Shown here: positions 23,658 to 36,044 of the stretch, piece after piece
How positions within the stretch are numbered: position 1 is the stretch's first letter
Layout: the number at the start of each line of letters is the position of its first letter
Source of the DNA: Brienomyrus brachyistius
Taxonomy: Eukaryota > Chordata > Actinopteri > Osteoglossiformes > Mormyridae
DNA length: 64,000 nt
NCBI RefSeq assembly: GCF_023856365.1
Contig: NC_064533.1
Span: forward strand, 32,102,118 to 32,166,117
Direction of reading: 5' to 3'
The notes under the pieces: generated by a model
The model's database searches: none
Seen by the model: the letters and a program-made list of their open reading frames with translations, nothing else
What the model was told of the DNA's origin: nothing
Translations under genes and position numbers: made by a program

Positions 23658-26600
23658 TCACTCTTTTTGGCCTATGATTCTGCTGTAGAGATCATGTTCC
23701 TTGTACAGCAGGTAGTCCGTGACTCGCGGTGGAAACGGAACATCATTTGAACTGTCCAGGTGACAGAGTCTCCTCAGGGTCACTTGTCTTCGGATCACCA
23801 GTCTGCACAAGTGCGTCAGCGGCCGTGGGTTCCCTGTGTACGGGTTGAGAATATAGCTGTTATTTCAACAGGTGTAACCGATTTGGCTGATCACTCTGTT
23901 GGAACTCACCCAGTATGTCACAGATTTCAGGCCACTCCCTTTGCTTTTCCAGGATCAGTTTCAGTTTTGAACAGAGGGTCACATGACTGACATAGTCCAC
24001 AAGAATCCTGACCACTTTTCCCGCAACGTCCTTCAGCCAGGCTGAGCTGATGAAGTCACAGAACTACAGAACACAGAAAACAGCAGCCCAGAGAAACCCA
24101 AATATGGCTTAAAAACACTAGCGAAATTAGTTATTTAATATGTTCTGGAAGGATGGATGGATGGATGGATGGATGGATGGATGGATGGATGGATGTGTTA
24201 ACTGACAATGCATTGAACCAGACAACTCACAGGAATCTTCTCTCGCAGGTGTGGTATATCACATGGCTGGTCATCTTGCCACGGCAAGCATGATTCCCAA
24301 CTGCAGTCATGGTTACAGCAGAAGCACCTGTAGGCATCGTACCCATTGTTCAGGAGCAAACGCATCATCATCTCGTCCCTCAGGCAGTACTGCAGCGCCG
24401 TGGGGAAAACTGTGTCACTGACCACCGTGAAGTAGCAGTTCACGTCCGCCTGACTGGCCAGAAGCAGCCTCACTATCTCGGACCTCCCAGCCCTGACGGC
24501 CACTAGGAGGCAGCGCAGAGGATCACTGTCAGGGTTCGCGCCGGCATTGAGCAGGATCTCTGTGCAGGTGACGTCCCCGTTAGAGACGGCATAGTACAGG
24601 GGGGTTCTCCTCAAGTCCCCATAGTTCTCTGAAATGTGTTTCTCCAGGAGCACGTTGACGTTGAAGCCATGGCCAATGAGTAACTGCAGGCACTGTGGGT
24701 GCCCCCCATCTGCTGCTGAGTGAACAGGACTTTGTCCAGACAGACGAATGGCTCTTTTGGTAGTGATCGGAATAAACTTCTTCAGAGCCCTGATGTTGTG
24801 ACATAAATTAAGCCTTAACAACAACTTCAGGTCAGTAAGCATAAATATTCCCCATTAACAGAATGTTCATTCATTAACAGAGCTGATTAATATCAGCTTC
24901 CCTTTAGTTAATATAGTATAAGGCATACAGTACTGTGTCTTAGATAGAGAAGATAATATTTAAATGATATTCATGTTGATGTCAAACTATAATATGTCTC
25001 TCGAAGTGTGTTAGCTTAGCCGTTTCAAAGCCTCTCCTAGTTCACCTTACTTTTTGCATTGATCATCAGATAAACCCCCATGTATTTCTTGACTAGATCA
25101 CTAGCACATCTCATATAGCTAATTAATACCAATATTGACTTTTTACACTAATTAAATTCATTAATTAAATGAGCTGGTGCTGAAATTTAATAAATACACA
25201 GAACTGCTGAGGTGTCTCTGAGGAGAGGTTCTGGAACTGAAGCGATGTTCATCTTGCCATACAGGAAGATTACGTTTTTGGAGAACAGAAGGTATTCTTG
25301 TTAGTTTTTGTCATGTTAAATTGTCTTTTCCTGGGCAAATATACACTTACTACCCAGATAAATAGCTGTAAACTTTGCCTGCCCAAGACTTGCACAGTAC
25401 TGTACATTAGTGCCATCGTATGAAAAAGGCACTAACACTCACGTATAGTGGCCCTCGTACGCTGCCCGGTGAATGGGAAGGTGGCCGCACAGACTGGCTA
25501 CGTTGGGGTTTGCTCCGTTTTGCAAGAGAAGATCAATACAGTCGGGATTTCCGGAGCCAGCTGCATCGTACAGCACACTGTCCCCATTCGCAGCCTGCGC
25601 ATTCACATCGCCACCTTTTGGGAAACAAGGGAATTTTTTTTCTTCTTGTGCGTTGTCACGCACATGAAAGCCAAACATTCCAAAAGCAGAAACTCTTACC
25701 ATTTTTAATAAGAACCTCTAGAACCTCCACTTTGGCATATTCTGCTGCAATGCCTAGTGGGGTCACTCCGTGTCGATCTCTCTCTGTAACTCTGCCCCCG
25801 TTTCTTAGCAACAGCAGCATGATGCTGCTGCAGCCCACCTTGGCAGCTTCGTGCACGGCAGTCCAGTTCTTTAGGCAGGTCTGTTCCACAAAGGCCCCAG
25901 CCATGACGAGAGCAGACACCATTTCATATGAGCGTGTTCTCACAGCTACACACGACAGGACATTTCATTTAAGTTAATCAGGTTCAACTCAGTCATGTTC
26001 CGCGTATTTCATGTTGCGAGCATTTCAGTGTTGATGTGTCACCAGAGAGTTACGGAGTGATTTGGTGTCATGCAGTATAACTACGGTTACCCAACAGGAG
26101 TGGAGTCTCATTCCTGCTGTTGGCATTATTTGGAGATGCTCCCTGCTTCAGAAGGAATCTGACATTCTCCACCCGTCCCGCCTGAACCGCCAGTGTCACT
26201 GCTGTGTCGCCCTCTGCTGTTTTCTCCTCTAGAGTTAACTCATAGGAAGCTATCAGGCCACAAACAGGCGCCATACTTAGCCCAGCATACAGGTTTCAAA
26301 TGGTTTCATTACACGATTCCTTTTAAGTCGTACTGAGCTGAAGCGCCTCAGAGACTCACCAAACAGCACCATCTCGAGAACCTCCAACCTGGGCTGTACG
26401 GCGGCCTTGTGAAGAGGGAGCCAACCGACGTTGTCCACCTCCCTGAACGCAGCTGTGCACTTTGAGAGCCGCTCAAGAGAGAGCAGATCTCCTGGATAAA
26501 TGAGTCAGTGGAGGGGGTTAGAACATGCTACGTGATTAATGATTCATACATGTAGTAACTCAGAGGGTGGACTGATGACATTAAGTGTGTTATTAACCAT

Positions 26601-27008
26601 GCATCATCTGGTTTTATAAAACTTTGAAGTGAAGCTGAAAGTCAGCCTATGGTATTTTGAAATGTTAACCATACAGACCGAACTTCAGAAAGTCAATATA
26701 TAAAAATAATAATTTTATATATGAAAATAAGTACCATGTTCAATGGCTGCCAAGATCTTTAGATATTCGTGGCTGGAAAGTTCTAAACTGTTAAAATAAT
26801 GGGAAAGAGAAACATACCATTCGAAAGAGCAATTCCACAACGAAGTTATATATAAATAAAGATTAAATAAGGAAATATGTTGCACCCTCAACTCTCACTC
26901 GTGTCCATACCTTTCTAATGAACTTAAGAGATGTCTGTTACAGTCTTGAACGCTCATTTGAATTACATAGTCCATAAGCTGGTTATCTACATCTTCATCG
27001 GCATCCAT
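23658..27008 (-). CDS. asb15: Ankyrin repeat and SOCS box protein 15, tandem copy 2
   Basis: A second, intact asb15 about 850 bases upstream of copy 1 in the direction of transcription. Coding exons: 27008-26911, 26787-26735, 26491-26360, 26249-26091, 25945-25700, 25614-25443, 24789-24231, 24063-23910, 23833-23658, giving 582 codons plus TGA. Exons 2-9 have exactly the same lengths as in copy 1 (53, 132, 159, 246, 172, 559, 154, 176), proving a duplication. The same layout is seen: UIM-like N-terminus ([16 protein letters not shown], with Val in place of the usual core Ala), ankyrin repeats and a SOCS box ([21 protein letters not shown]). The 5' exons are quite diverged from copy 1 while exon 8 and the middle of exon 7 are nearly the same. 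A noncoding first exon is likely: an acceptor (CTTAAAG) precedes the ATG, a GAG|GTGAGA donor lies at 27144 and a TATA-like TATAAAA near 27363. Confidence 0.95.
24151..24195. repeat. (GGAT)n microsatellite
   Basis: About eleven GGAT units in intron 7 of asb15 copy 2, next to the exon 7 donor. It may be the tail of a lost SINE. Confidence 0.9.
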
Positions 27009-27802
27009 AACTTTAAGGGAAAATATACACGCATAATATTAATAATATATAGCTGAACGCAGTTCAATGCATATTTTTAAAAAGCCATATTTTAATTTGT
27101 GTATCTGTTTAAAATGTTTACAAAAATCGAACAGCTGTCTCACCTCTGCAACGGGTGTCACAGGGTCTTTCGCCGGGGCAGCGTTTGCTGTACGGCGTCA
27201 AAACTGGACACAGCTCTGTGGTTATTTTTAAACGTGACCTTATTTCATTCGAGCTGCAGTTGTAATTTAAAACACAGTCCGGGCAATGGTGCTCTTGCAT
27301 GAACTGCATCCGGAATTATATTGACTCTAATGATTCAGTTTTGTAATCGAAAGTATCTAATGATTTTATAAAATAATAACAATGAGCGGTATTTGAGAAA
27401 GGTCGAGGCTTGTCAATATGAAACCAAAACATCGCATAACAATATAGTGCGTTTTACAGCTGTTCGGTTATACGTACAATAACTTAAACCCCAAAACCGA
27501 AAACACATGGTGTTATCTAGCAAATACTTCTCGGTGTAAAAATCAGTTCAAAGGCACACATTCAAATAAAAAAAATCACCATGAAATTCAAAAACATAAG
27601 TTTCTTTCTCAGCACTAAAGTGAAATACTAAGTTTATTGTATATTTGAAAATACTGCTTAAAGCCAGGCGAGTAATCCAAAACCAAACCAGACGTTCGAT
27701 TAATACGTTGCTCGATTAATAGGGTTTGAATGTGCAGCCTTGTTCGATGAATCTGGTCCGATCTATTACGTCTTGCAGTACCAGCGGGCTTTGCGTGTAA
27801 TC
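27009..27802. promoter_or_regulatory. Head-to-head interval between asb15 copy 2 and ndufa5
   Basis: About 800 bases separate the divergent start codons. It should hold the promoters of both genes. A minus-strand donor (end 27144) and TATA-like TATAAAA near 27363 suit asb15 copy 2; no TATA is seen near ndufa5, fitting a housekeeping gene. Nothing coding is seen. Confidence 0.45.
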
Positions 27803-29519
27803 ATGGCTGGGTTGTTGAAAAAGGTAATGGTGGAGGTCATATTTTATTATAATTTTACATGTAATGGTTTTTCTGTGTGTTAATCAAATGCACGCAGGTA
27901 CATTGATGTTTTATTTGCCATTTTCAACGTGACTGCTACTATTTTTGTATAGGTAATTTAGCGTGGTGTCTGTGACTGTACAATTAGCTATCAGGCTAGG
28001 TCTGTAGAAAGTATTTGTCATTCTTTGTGATCGTTATGGAATAAAAATTTGTTAACTGCTCATAGTCACCTTACCTTACAATAAGGTTGGTACTTTTTTG
28101 CTACGAGTTTAATGTAGCTTTTCGTTTTTCTTATTTTGGTTCCGAGCTAAGTAGCTGCTCAAGATATTATTCAAAAATATTATTTGAATTTTAGGGGACA
28201 AAACGCATATATAGATGAACCTAGACATTAATTAGTGACTTAATGCGGTGTTGTATGTTTTCTAAAATATAAATGTTGTTAACGGTTACCATAGCTTTTA
28301 ATAAAACGTAGCAAATGACAGTAGTAACTTGATTTCACAGACCACTGGCTTGGTGGGACTGGCTGTATCTCAAAATCCACATGAGGTAGGTTACATACAT
28401 TACCGATTAATGCAAAATTGTTCTCTAAACGGATTCAGTGAAGTTAGTTTTGTCTTCTGTAAATGTTACGTATTTAATTTTTCATTGGCCACTTATGCTC
28501 CTGCAGCGTATTGAATTTGACTGGCCAGGTTCTATCAGTCATTGACTGACTGTTCTTTAAGTATCCTCTGCCATCTTTTATTTGTAATTCACATGAGGAA
28601 CAATGAATAAATTGCACAGTGCTGCTTAATGGAGAAATATACGGTCACATTTATTTCAACAGTTGTATATTGTGGCTGTTTTATGTTTTTTTCCTTCCAT
28701 TATATGTAATTTTGCATGTACACAGTATACCTCTCTCGTTCTAGCGGCTTCGGATTCTGTACACCAAGATTCTGGGGTCACTTCAGACAATGCCTCAGGA
28801 CGCTGCATACAGACGATACACAGAGCAGATAATCAATGAAAGGTTCAACCATGTCAAGATGGTAATATCTTACTTTTTTTTTTTTGGCCTGGTGGTTGTA
28901 GAGCATAAAATGCATTCTGTACTGTGTAGGACTATGAGAAGTGGAAGAAGGAGAGCCTTTTCAGACCATATGTATTTCATTTCACACGTGTCCATTACTG
29001 TAGGAGCCCGATGTAGAGAAGCTAGAAAAGAAAATCAACTGTGGACAAATTGAAGAGGTCATTTTGCAGGTGTGGTGGTAATCTGATCGTCCAATAATCA
29101 GTATATATAATTATAGGATTCTGCACATACATAAAAGAATGAATGATATACAAGAAAAAATAACAGTATTTAGAAGTAATGTGGTAAGATATTTAGAATT
29201 AATTCTGCACTCATTAGAGTCTTTATTGTTTACTTGCTGTGCAAGATGTCCATTAACCAATGTTTCTTACTCGGGTAATTGTATTTTGTCAAGTGTAAAT
29301 TAACCCACCCACGTACAACTTAGCAATCTTGTTTAAAAAGCTTCTAATTTAACTACAGTTTGCCTGTCAGTGTGTGCTAAACCTAGTGCCAATCTAGACA
29401 AATGTGTTAATTTGCAGGCGGAGAGTGAGCTGGCTCTGTCCAGAAAGATGACAGAATGGAAACCTTGGGAGCCGCAGATTGAGGAACCTCCTGCCAACCA
29501 ATGGAAATGGCCCATTTAA
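27803..29519 (+). CDS. ndufa5: NADH dehydrogenase (ubiquinone) 1 alpha subcomplex subunit 5
   Basis: Accessory subunit of mitochondrial complex I, in the matrix arm. Exons: 27803-27823, 28341-28385, 28745-28861, 29004-29069, 29418-29519, all in phase 0. The product is 116 residues, the same length as the human protein. It starts [16 protein letters not shown], has the core [14 protein letters not shown] and [14 protein letters not shown], continues EPDVEKLE and [11 protein letters not shown], and ends [12 protein letters not shown]. The first exon encodes only seven residues. There is no classical cleaved presequence, as in mammals. Divergent from asb15 copy 2 and about 600 bases upstream of iqub on the same strand. 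Confidence 0.97.
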
Positions 29520-29630
29520 AACACGGATTACTGATATTGTTAAATATCTAAACCAGCTATTCATATTTGTCAGATTTGTCTTGATGCAAGTGTATTCCAG
29601 TTTTCACGTGCATCGAAGCATGTAAATATT

Positions 29631-29636
29631 AATAAA
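29631..29636 (+). terminator. ndufa5 polyadenylation signal
   Basis: AATAAA 112 bases after the stop codon, followed by T/G-rich sequence (CTTGTCTTGCTGGTCTTCC). Confidence 0.75.
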
Positions 29637-29865
29637 GACTTAAAGACTGTACCTGGCCTTGTCTTGCTGGTCTTCCTTTACCTTTTTTCAGATGTTATTA
29701 ACTTTTGAATTTTGTAATCTTATTTACCTTGTAGGTTAAAATACAAGTTTGAAATATGCTACTAAAAAGTTGTAAAACACGCCTGATGAAGATGCATTGA
29801 GTACAGGGTGGATTGCTATAGGCTCTGGCTCCTCGAATCGCGCGGGCTCTTCCGGTCAGCTGTTT

Positions 29866-29879
29866 GTTTCCATGGCAAC
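29866..29879. promoter_or_regulatory. RFX X-box upstream of iqub
   Basis: GTTTCCATGGCAAC differs at one base from the palindromic RFX site GTTGCCATGGCAAC. It lies about 245 bases before the iqub start codon. RFX factors drive cilia genes, and iqub encodes a ciliary protein, so the site is well placed. Position and motif are seen; function is inferred. Confidence 0.65.
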
Positions 29880-30122
29880 GGCCAAACATGCTGTGGATTA
29901 GTTCTAATGGGAAAGCAAAGCTTAATATACAACACGAAGAGTATAAGTTCGCATCCTAAGCAGTGTGTGAAGATATTACATTTTCAGTAAACACGTTAAC
30001 ATAAAGCGCATTTTATTTTTGTTTTCTGTTCCTTTGTGATTTCAAACCGCAGTGAATAAGCTGAAATATCAGTCAAGTTCGGACAAGACAGTGAAATTTC
30101 ACAGCGCAAAGCTGAAGTTAAT

Positions 30123-33100
30123 ATGGATGAAAACATGGAAAATCCTGGGAAAAGCGAAGATAAAGATAATATAAAGCTCACTTCGCAGATACAAAATATG
30201 ACAGTCGAGCCCATTGCAGACTTTAATGATAATGCAGGGGACGGGAATCCTTTGCAATGTATGCAGGTATCGGCTTGTGTTTTGGGGTCTGTTGACGGAG
30301 ACAGTGTCGTGGACAAACCATCTCAGACGCTGGAGGAGGAGCAGAAAGAACGTTTTGATCCTGATCAGCAAGACCTTATACTGAATGAGGAGGCTACATT
30401 GTTTACCGATGTGGGAAACACAACCGCCACGGGTAATTGGTTGGCAATCCCCTTTTCGTAGTCACCACAGAACCAGCTGGAGTTTATGTGAAATTCTAGC
30501 CGGTAAATATGTACTAGAAGAATTTGTAAGATGACGTAAGACGGAGCTTACATTTTTTTCATTCCAATAGTTGAATGAAATAGTAAAGTGTTCAGGACAT
30601 TCATTTACTGACGTTTCAGATCTCTTATAAGTGTTTGTAATAGTGTATTTTGTTTTGTTCATCAAGTGAAGATAATGTTCTTGCCAGATGGGCATATGAT
30701 GACCATCGCTTTTGCTATTGGGCTCACCATTCAGGACCTCAAAGAGCATTTTTCAAATGAACTTAAAGTGCCATCTGACGTCATCCAAATTTTACTGAAT
30801 GGTAAGTCTTTTGTAAGTCCTCATTGATTTTTCATGCCAAATCGACTCATTTAGTCCGACTGGCATATGGTATTACACTAAAATGTAATGTTGTATGTGC
30901 CTGCAGGTGGCATCACTGAAAATAACAAAACTCTCGTTAGCCTGGGTGCCCAGCCTCATGGTACTGTTCAGCTGGAGATGTCTTCCATTGACCCTGAAAA
31001 ACACCCAATCCGGCCTGTGAAACCCCAGCCAGAGTACAGCATGTCAGATGTCATTACTGTGAGGGTCCACAAAGGTCAGCTGAGATGTAAATACTGTCAA
31101 AAGTGGCCTTTACCCCAGGGTTGGGGGTTTCAATCCTGCTCTAACTGTATGTGTGTTTTTGAAGAGTGGGAACTATATATGTTTGTTAAGATGCTGAGAT
31201 CCATGGACTGCCGCCTGAGGCATTTATGCCTGTATTATACCACAGAAAACATGACTGTATTATACAGTTGGACTTGACGAAAGGAAATAAAAAGATGTTC
31301 AAAAAAGAAATATTGAATAAGATGCAGGATTTCACGTAAGGGTAAAAAAATGCTTTCCAGGATCCATGAAGGGAGGTTCTGGTACCCCTGCAACACGCTG
31401 AGTTTTGACCTGCTGTCCGTTCACATGCAGACACAGACCTGGTGGCCTATCGGGACGTGGTGGTGGAAATAGTGCGAGCCCCACACAGGAAGGCGTTTCT
31501 GGGCGGGTACCGGCATCGCATCACAGGGACAGTCTTCCATCACGCTGCAGTACAGACTCTGCCCAGGAAAAGAGCGGACCGGGGGGTGGAGACCTTCTGT
31601 CGCGACACACAGGTACCTACAGTAAGATCAGCATACATCCAGATCCAGAAGAGTTGGAGTCGATGCCAGGATATGGACATTAGTTCTTCCTGGCTCACAT
31701 CCCAGGAAAAGGAATTAGTTTCATGTGATGGGAGCGCAAAGCAAACATGCTATTAGAGAGATTATGTTAAATTGGTATTCAGACTTTTTCAGTATTTAGT
31801 CTTTCAGAGCTATTTATTCAGAGTATATGCAGCAAATCTTGTTTTCTTTCCCCCAAATTCAGACAGTGGAGACAAAGTGTCAGTCTCAGCAATGCTTCAA
31901 CAACACATCAACACAAATGACCAAAATTGGCTGCTATGTGTCCAACATGGAGGACAAACTCATTTCGCCTGGAGTTTACATCACTGCCGATGAGTACCAC
32001 AGCAGGAGACTGGAAGCGGTAACCCTAACCTGCGTACTGCTCCCTGAAAGTGTGCGAATGTCACCGTATTCCCACAAAAACTCAATTTGCCTGCATCTCA
32101 TTCCTTAGGTTATGGTTCTGCAGACGCACGTGAGACGCTGGCAGGCGAAGCGTTTCACAGACCAGCTCCGACGTGAGAAGGAACACCATCAGGACTGGGT
32201 GAAGAAAGAGGAGGTGAGGCGAAAGCTAGAGAAGGAGGAGAAGATAAAGGATGAGCATCGGAGGAGGATGAATCCAGTCACCGATGAAGACTTTGAACTG
32301 CTGTACTACTCTGTGGAAAGTAGGTTTTTCACTTCCGAATGGGCGAAGATGTCCCTGCGAGAGATATGCCTTTGTGACCACACTCCCCATGTCTCTGTGG
32401 ATAGGGTGGAGGCAGCAGGAGGCGGAGCACATCAATGACACACTCTCAGGGCCAGAGCGTAAGGCCGCCCTCTGTGCGCTCCTGGACCAGGAGACCCAGT
32501 TCCTCTTTTCAGTTGAGCAGCATCGCACAGCCGCCAGACAGAGGAATCAGCAGAAGACTGTGCAGGCCCTCTTGGACAAGGTTTGCCAATGTTGCCTGTA
32601 GAACTCAAGTTCTGCCATTAATTATAGTGTAAAACCCCCTGGAGGCGCTTTTCTCCAAAATGATGTACAAGATACGCAAATTGCACATCAAAAACATATA
32701 GGCTGGAAGCCAGAAATAAATGTCATGGGTGCTCAAGCACCCTACTGACTGTCCCCCTAGATTTTGCCGACCAGGGGTGACAGGGGCAATGGGGACAGGG
32801 GGTCCCCATAGAGGGATTGTGACCCTACTTCATCTTAAAAGCCTTTCTGTCCATTTATTTTCATAAACTTTGTAGTATTTTATTCTTATTTTTCATTGAG
32901 AGTCTAGGTCATCTGCTGTTTTTTCATTTCAAACGTGCCAGTGTGCTGCCCCCAAGAGGTGGCAGGCGTTTGATGGACGGATGACCCTCATGGACACGCA
33001 GCACACCATTAGGGCCCAGGAGCTGAGAGACCTGTACAACAGTGTCAATGTACAGAATGTGAAAAAAGAGGAGAGGCTGAACGCACTGCTGGCTGTTCAG

Positions 33101-35592
33101 CACACAGTCAAGGTACTGTCATAAGGTCCGAGACTCCTTAAGTTTGTATAAACCTTCATGGGGAAATCTGGAGCAGCACAGGGCACGAGGAGGAGGTTCG
33201 GCCTGAATGGGATGCCAGTCTATCGCAGGGCGCACACACATGCTCACAATCGTACTCTTTTGGCAGAGTAGACCTGTGCAACAGGAGAAATACATGCAAA
33301 CTCCACATACACAGAGCAGAAGTGGGATTCACACTCACAACCTCATGTATCTCATGAGGAAACACATAATTTACATTGCATCACAGAAGATAAACATGAT
33401 CTTGTTTTTTGTGTTAGGAGCATGACTGTAAACTGACACGGGACATCGTGGAGCTGATTGACAGGGAAACAGATCTTCTGACTAGAGGCGTTAAGGAGGC
33501 CAACCTAGGTGGTCTGAGGAAGAGGATCTCAACACTCTTCCTCCAGTATATTAAAACTCCTGCCTTCAACCCTGAGGTTTCCAGACTCCTGAAAGTATGC
33601 ATATCTTCAGCCACTGCCTTTCATCTCTTGTAACACTTAAATAGATCTGGAAGGTAAAACTCATCCCTGCCCCGCAGGTCCCGCAGGACCCGGCTCAGAT
33701 GAAGATGGACTTCGTCTTCTGCCAAGGCTGCAGCAGCCACCTGCCGCCCGCAGACTTCCCGTTGGAGTACAGCGCACGCACGGCAGGCCGCTGCCGTCGG
33801 TGCACACGGCTGGACAATGAGGCACGCCGCCGCGTGGACCTCTCCCTCCACAGGAGCATCCTCAGACGTCTGCAGCAGGACGAGGTCTCCCGCAACAGGG
33901 ACTCTAAGATCCCCTTCCTGATTCAGGTACAAATGCACTTCCAATCCAACTCTCACTCATCTGGCGTGACTCTCACGCTGTCAGACTCTCACACTGTCAG
34001 ACTCTCACACTGTCAGACTCTCACACTCACACAAGAAATCCTATGCAGGTATATATTATTCTATTATAAACCTAATATTATGCACATCAAAAGCGTTGGG
34101 GCAGCTTACAAACCTTACAGACCATTTAAAAGATAATATACCTGTTCTATACATGTAAATGTGGGTGCGGACTTGTCTCGAATGGAACATCTCACACTAG
34201 CCAGCTGACCGAAGTTGGCAACCCAGCTCACGCTCAGTGGGACATCATGGGTTATTCACTTAATCGCATGTTATTAGACTGTGAGAAGGAGAAAATGACA
34301 GCAAACTCTTGGCCCCACGTGTGCATCACTGCACCGTACTGTGATCACATTGTAATGTACTATCTGCTTCACCTGTACCATTTCAGGTCCAGAAAATTTG
34401 AGTACCAGCTCAGTACTATGTGACTGTTGCTCTTTATATTCAACTGGTTGGTTGAAACAAAATCTTGGTCTGGATTTGTACTTTCTGGACCTGAAATGTC
34501 CAACTCTGCCTGTATGTTATTCTGGACAAAAGTGTAATGTCCACTGATGACAGGAGCATGACCTTCGCTACCTGGTTGATGTGGTGTGGGGGGCCCGGTC
34601 GGCCCTCAGCATGCAGGACGACATGCACGACCTGGCGATGGTGCGCTGGGAGCCGCTCTGTGACTGGAGCCCCTGGAACTGCATCCTACTCACCAAGGAG
34701 GAGGCCAGCGCTCATCTGAAGGTGGAGCACCTGGAGAAGGTGTTACACAGTGCAGATCTGCCCTCCGCACCAGTCCTGTCTGTTATGTCAGTGTTTCCTG
34801 GGACTGGTTTTATTTGCATATTGCATTTTGTCATCAACCGATTGAACATTTTGTAATGTGTAATACAGAAAAAGTGCATTGTGGGACCTTCAAGTGCATG
34901 AGACATAGATGGGGGGAACAGATTGGAATCTACAAAGCAATCGGGAAAACCGAGACGGAGATACTACCTTTGTGGCTCAGCAGAGGTGGACAGTTCAGGT
35001 CCAGAAAGTAAAAATCCAGGCCAAGATTTTGTTTCTACCAACCAGCTCAGACTGTGGCTCTTTATGCTCAGCTGGTTGGTTGAAACAAAATCTTGGCCTG
35101 GATTTTTACTTTCTGGACCTGAAATGTCCAACTCTGTGCCTCATGCATTGGGTCTGGAAAGGGACAAAACTAGGATCAGGTAGAAGCTCCCTGTTTTTCC
35201 TGTGGTGAGAGACTAAAGGGACATTTCATATGAATATTATTGAAACATAGGCTCAATTGGCGATCCCACCCCAGCTCAGGACGTCCTCAAAACACGTATT
35301 TCAGTGAAATTTAAAGGAATACCGGTGGGGTGTCATTGGTCATACGCCAGTGAGCTACACCTCTTTTATCTGACTTTGTCTCCTGCATTAGCTTCAGTGT
35401 GCTTGTGCTGGTTTCTCTCTGCAGGCATATGGAGTGGTGTTCATGTGCAGCGTTAAGCAGAAGCACATGCTGGCCCAGAAGTACTTCTCCAAAATCCCAG
35501 CCATGGCCCAGTTCCTGCAGAACACCAGCCCCCAGCCAGATGCCCATGACGACCTGCTGGTAACCAAACCCATCACTGTAGAGACCAAGTGA
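30123..35592 (+). CDS. iqub: IQ motif and ubiquitin-like domain-containing protein
   Basis: IQUB is an axonemal protein tied to radial spoke 1 in motile cilia and sperm flagella. Exons: 30123-30432, 30667-30801, 30907-31074, 31431-31612, 31863-32018, 32109-32319, 32405-32580, 32942-33112, 33418-33594, 33678-33926, 34554-34739, 35425-35592. All phases join, giving 762 codons plus TGA (human about 791). The first exon is acidic and poorly conserved. A ubiquitin-like fold follows ([16 protein letters not shown] to [10 protein letters not shown]). One IQ motif is seen in [16 protein letters not shown], then a charged coiled coil ([18 protein letters not shown]), conserved helices ([19 protein letters not shown]), two CxxC pairs (CQGC and CRRC) in exon 10, and the motif [20 protein letters not shown] in exon 11. 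The ATG at 30123 gives the longest frame; other in-frame Met codons lie close by. Confidence 0.95.
33198..33345 (-). repeat. Possible old SINE fragment in iqub intron 8
   Basis: GGGATGCCAGTCTATCGCAG through ATGCAAACTCCACATACACA resembles the antisense of the SINE 3' half, much diverged. Confidence 0.4.
33966..34024. repeat. 16-bp tandem repeat in iqub intron 10
   Basis: Three to four copies of a CACACTGTCAGACTCT unit next to the exon 10 donor. Confidence 0.75.
34384..34508. mobile_element. Partial palindromic MITE in iqub intron 10
   Basis: The right arm (GGTTGGTTGAAACAAAATCT through GGACCTGAAATGTCCAACTC) matches the element at 34981-35136; the left arm is decayed. It ends about 45 bases before the iqub exon 11 acceptor. 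Confidence 0.65.
34981..35136. mobile_element. Palindromic MITE in iqub intron 11
   Basis: Left arm CAGAGGTGGACAGTTCAGGT, continuing through CCAGAAAGTAAAAATCCAGG, is mirrored by CCTGGATTTTTACTTTCTGG and ACCTGAAATGTCCAACTCTG. The arms are about 70 bases and almost perfect, so a transcript would fold into a long hairpin. Confidence 0.8.
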
Positions 35593-35711
35593 CTACAGGG
35601 CAGCACCCAGTCCATCACAACTACCCACCCCCCAAGGTTGAACGATCATATCCTGCACCCTTTGGACTAAGATACCAATTTGAAAGAAAAAAATATTTCC
35701 TGATGTTCTCA

Positions 35712-35717
35712 AATAAA
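35712..35717 (+). terminator. iqub polyadenylation signal
   Basis: AATAAA 120 bases after the stop, followed by a T/G-rich stretch (TGTTTTCTTTGTGTTTATGG). Confidence 0.75.
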
Positions 35718-36044
35718 TCTAAAATATCCCGAACATGTTTTCTTTGTGTTTATGGATAAAAACAAATGCTGCGGTAAGGTAAAGGAATCGTGTGTTGTAG
35801 TACGTTGAGTAGTAATACGAAATATATTGCAACTGGTTATACTGAAAAGCAACCGGTAGAGGGCGGTAAAACTATATCTGTGGCTTGAATTATCTTCGAG
35901 TTGGCACGCGTCCGTATTTTTCCGGAATCGTACCATACTGAGGAAAAAACTGTCCCCCGTTCTGGACCAATACGGGACACAACTTTTACCATGTTTTTCT
36001 CTCCTCCCGATAGCCTTGTAACATTTTATTATTATTATCATTGC

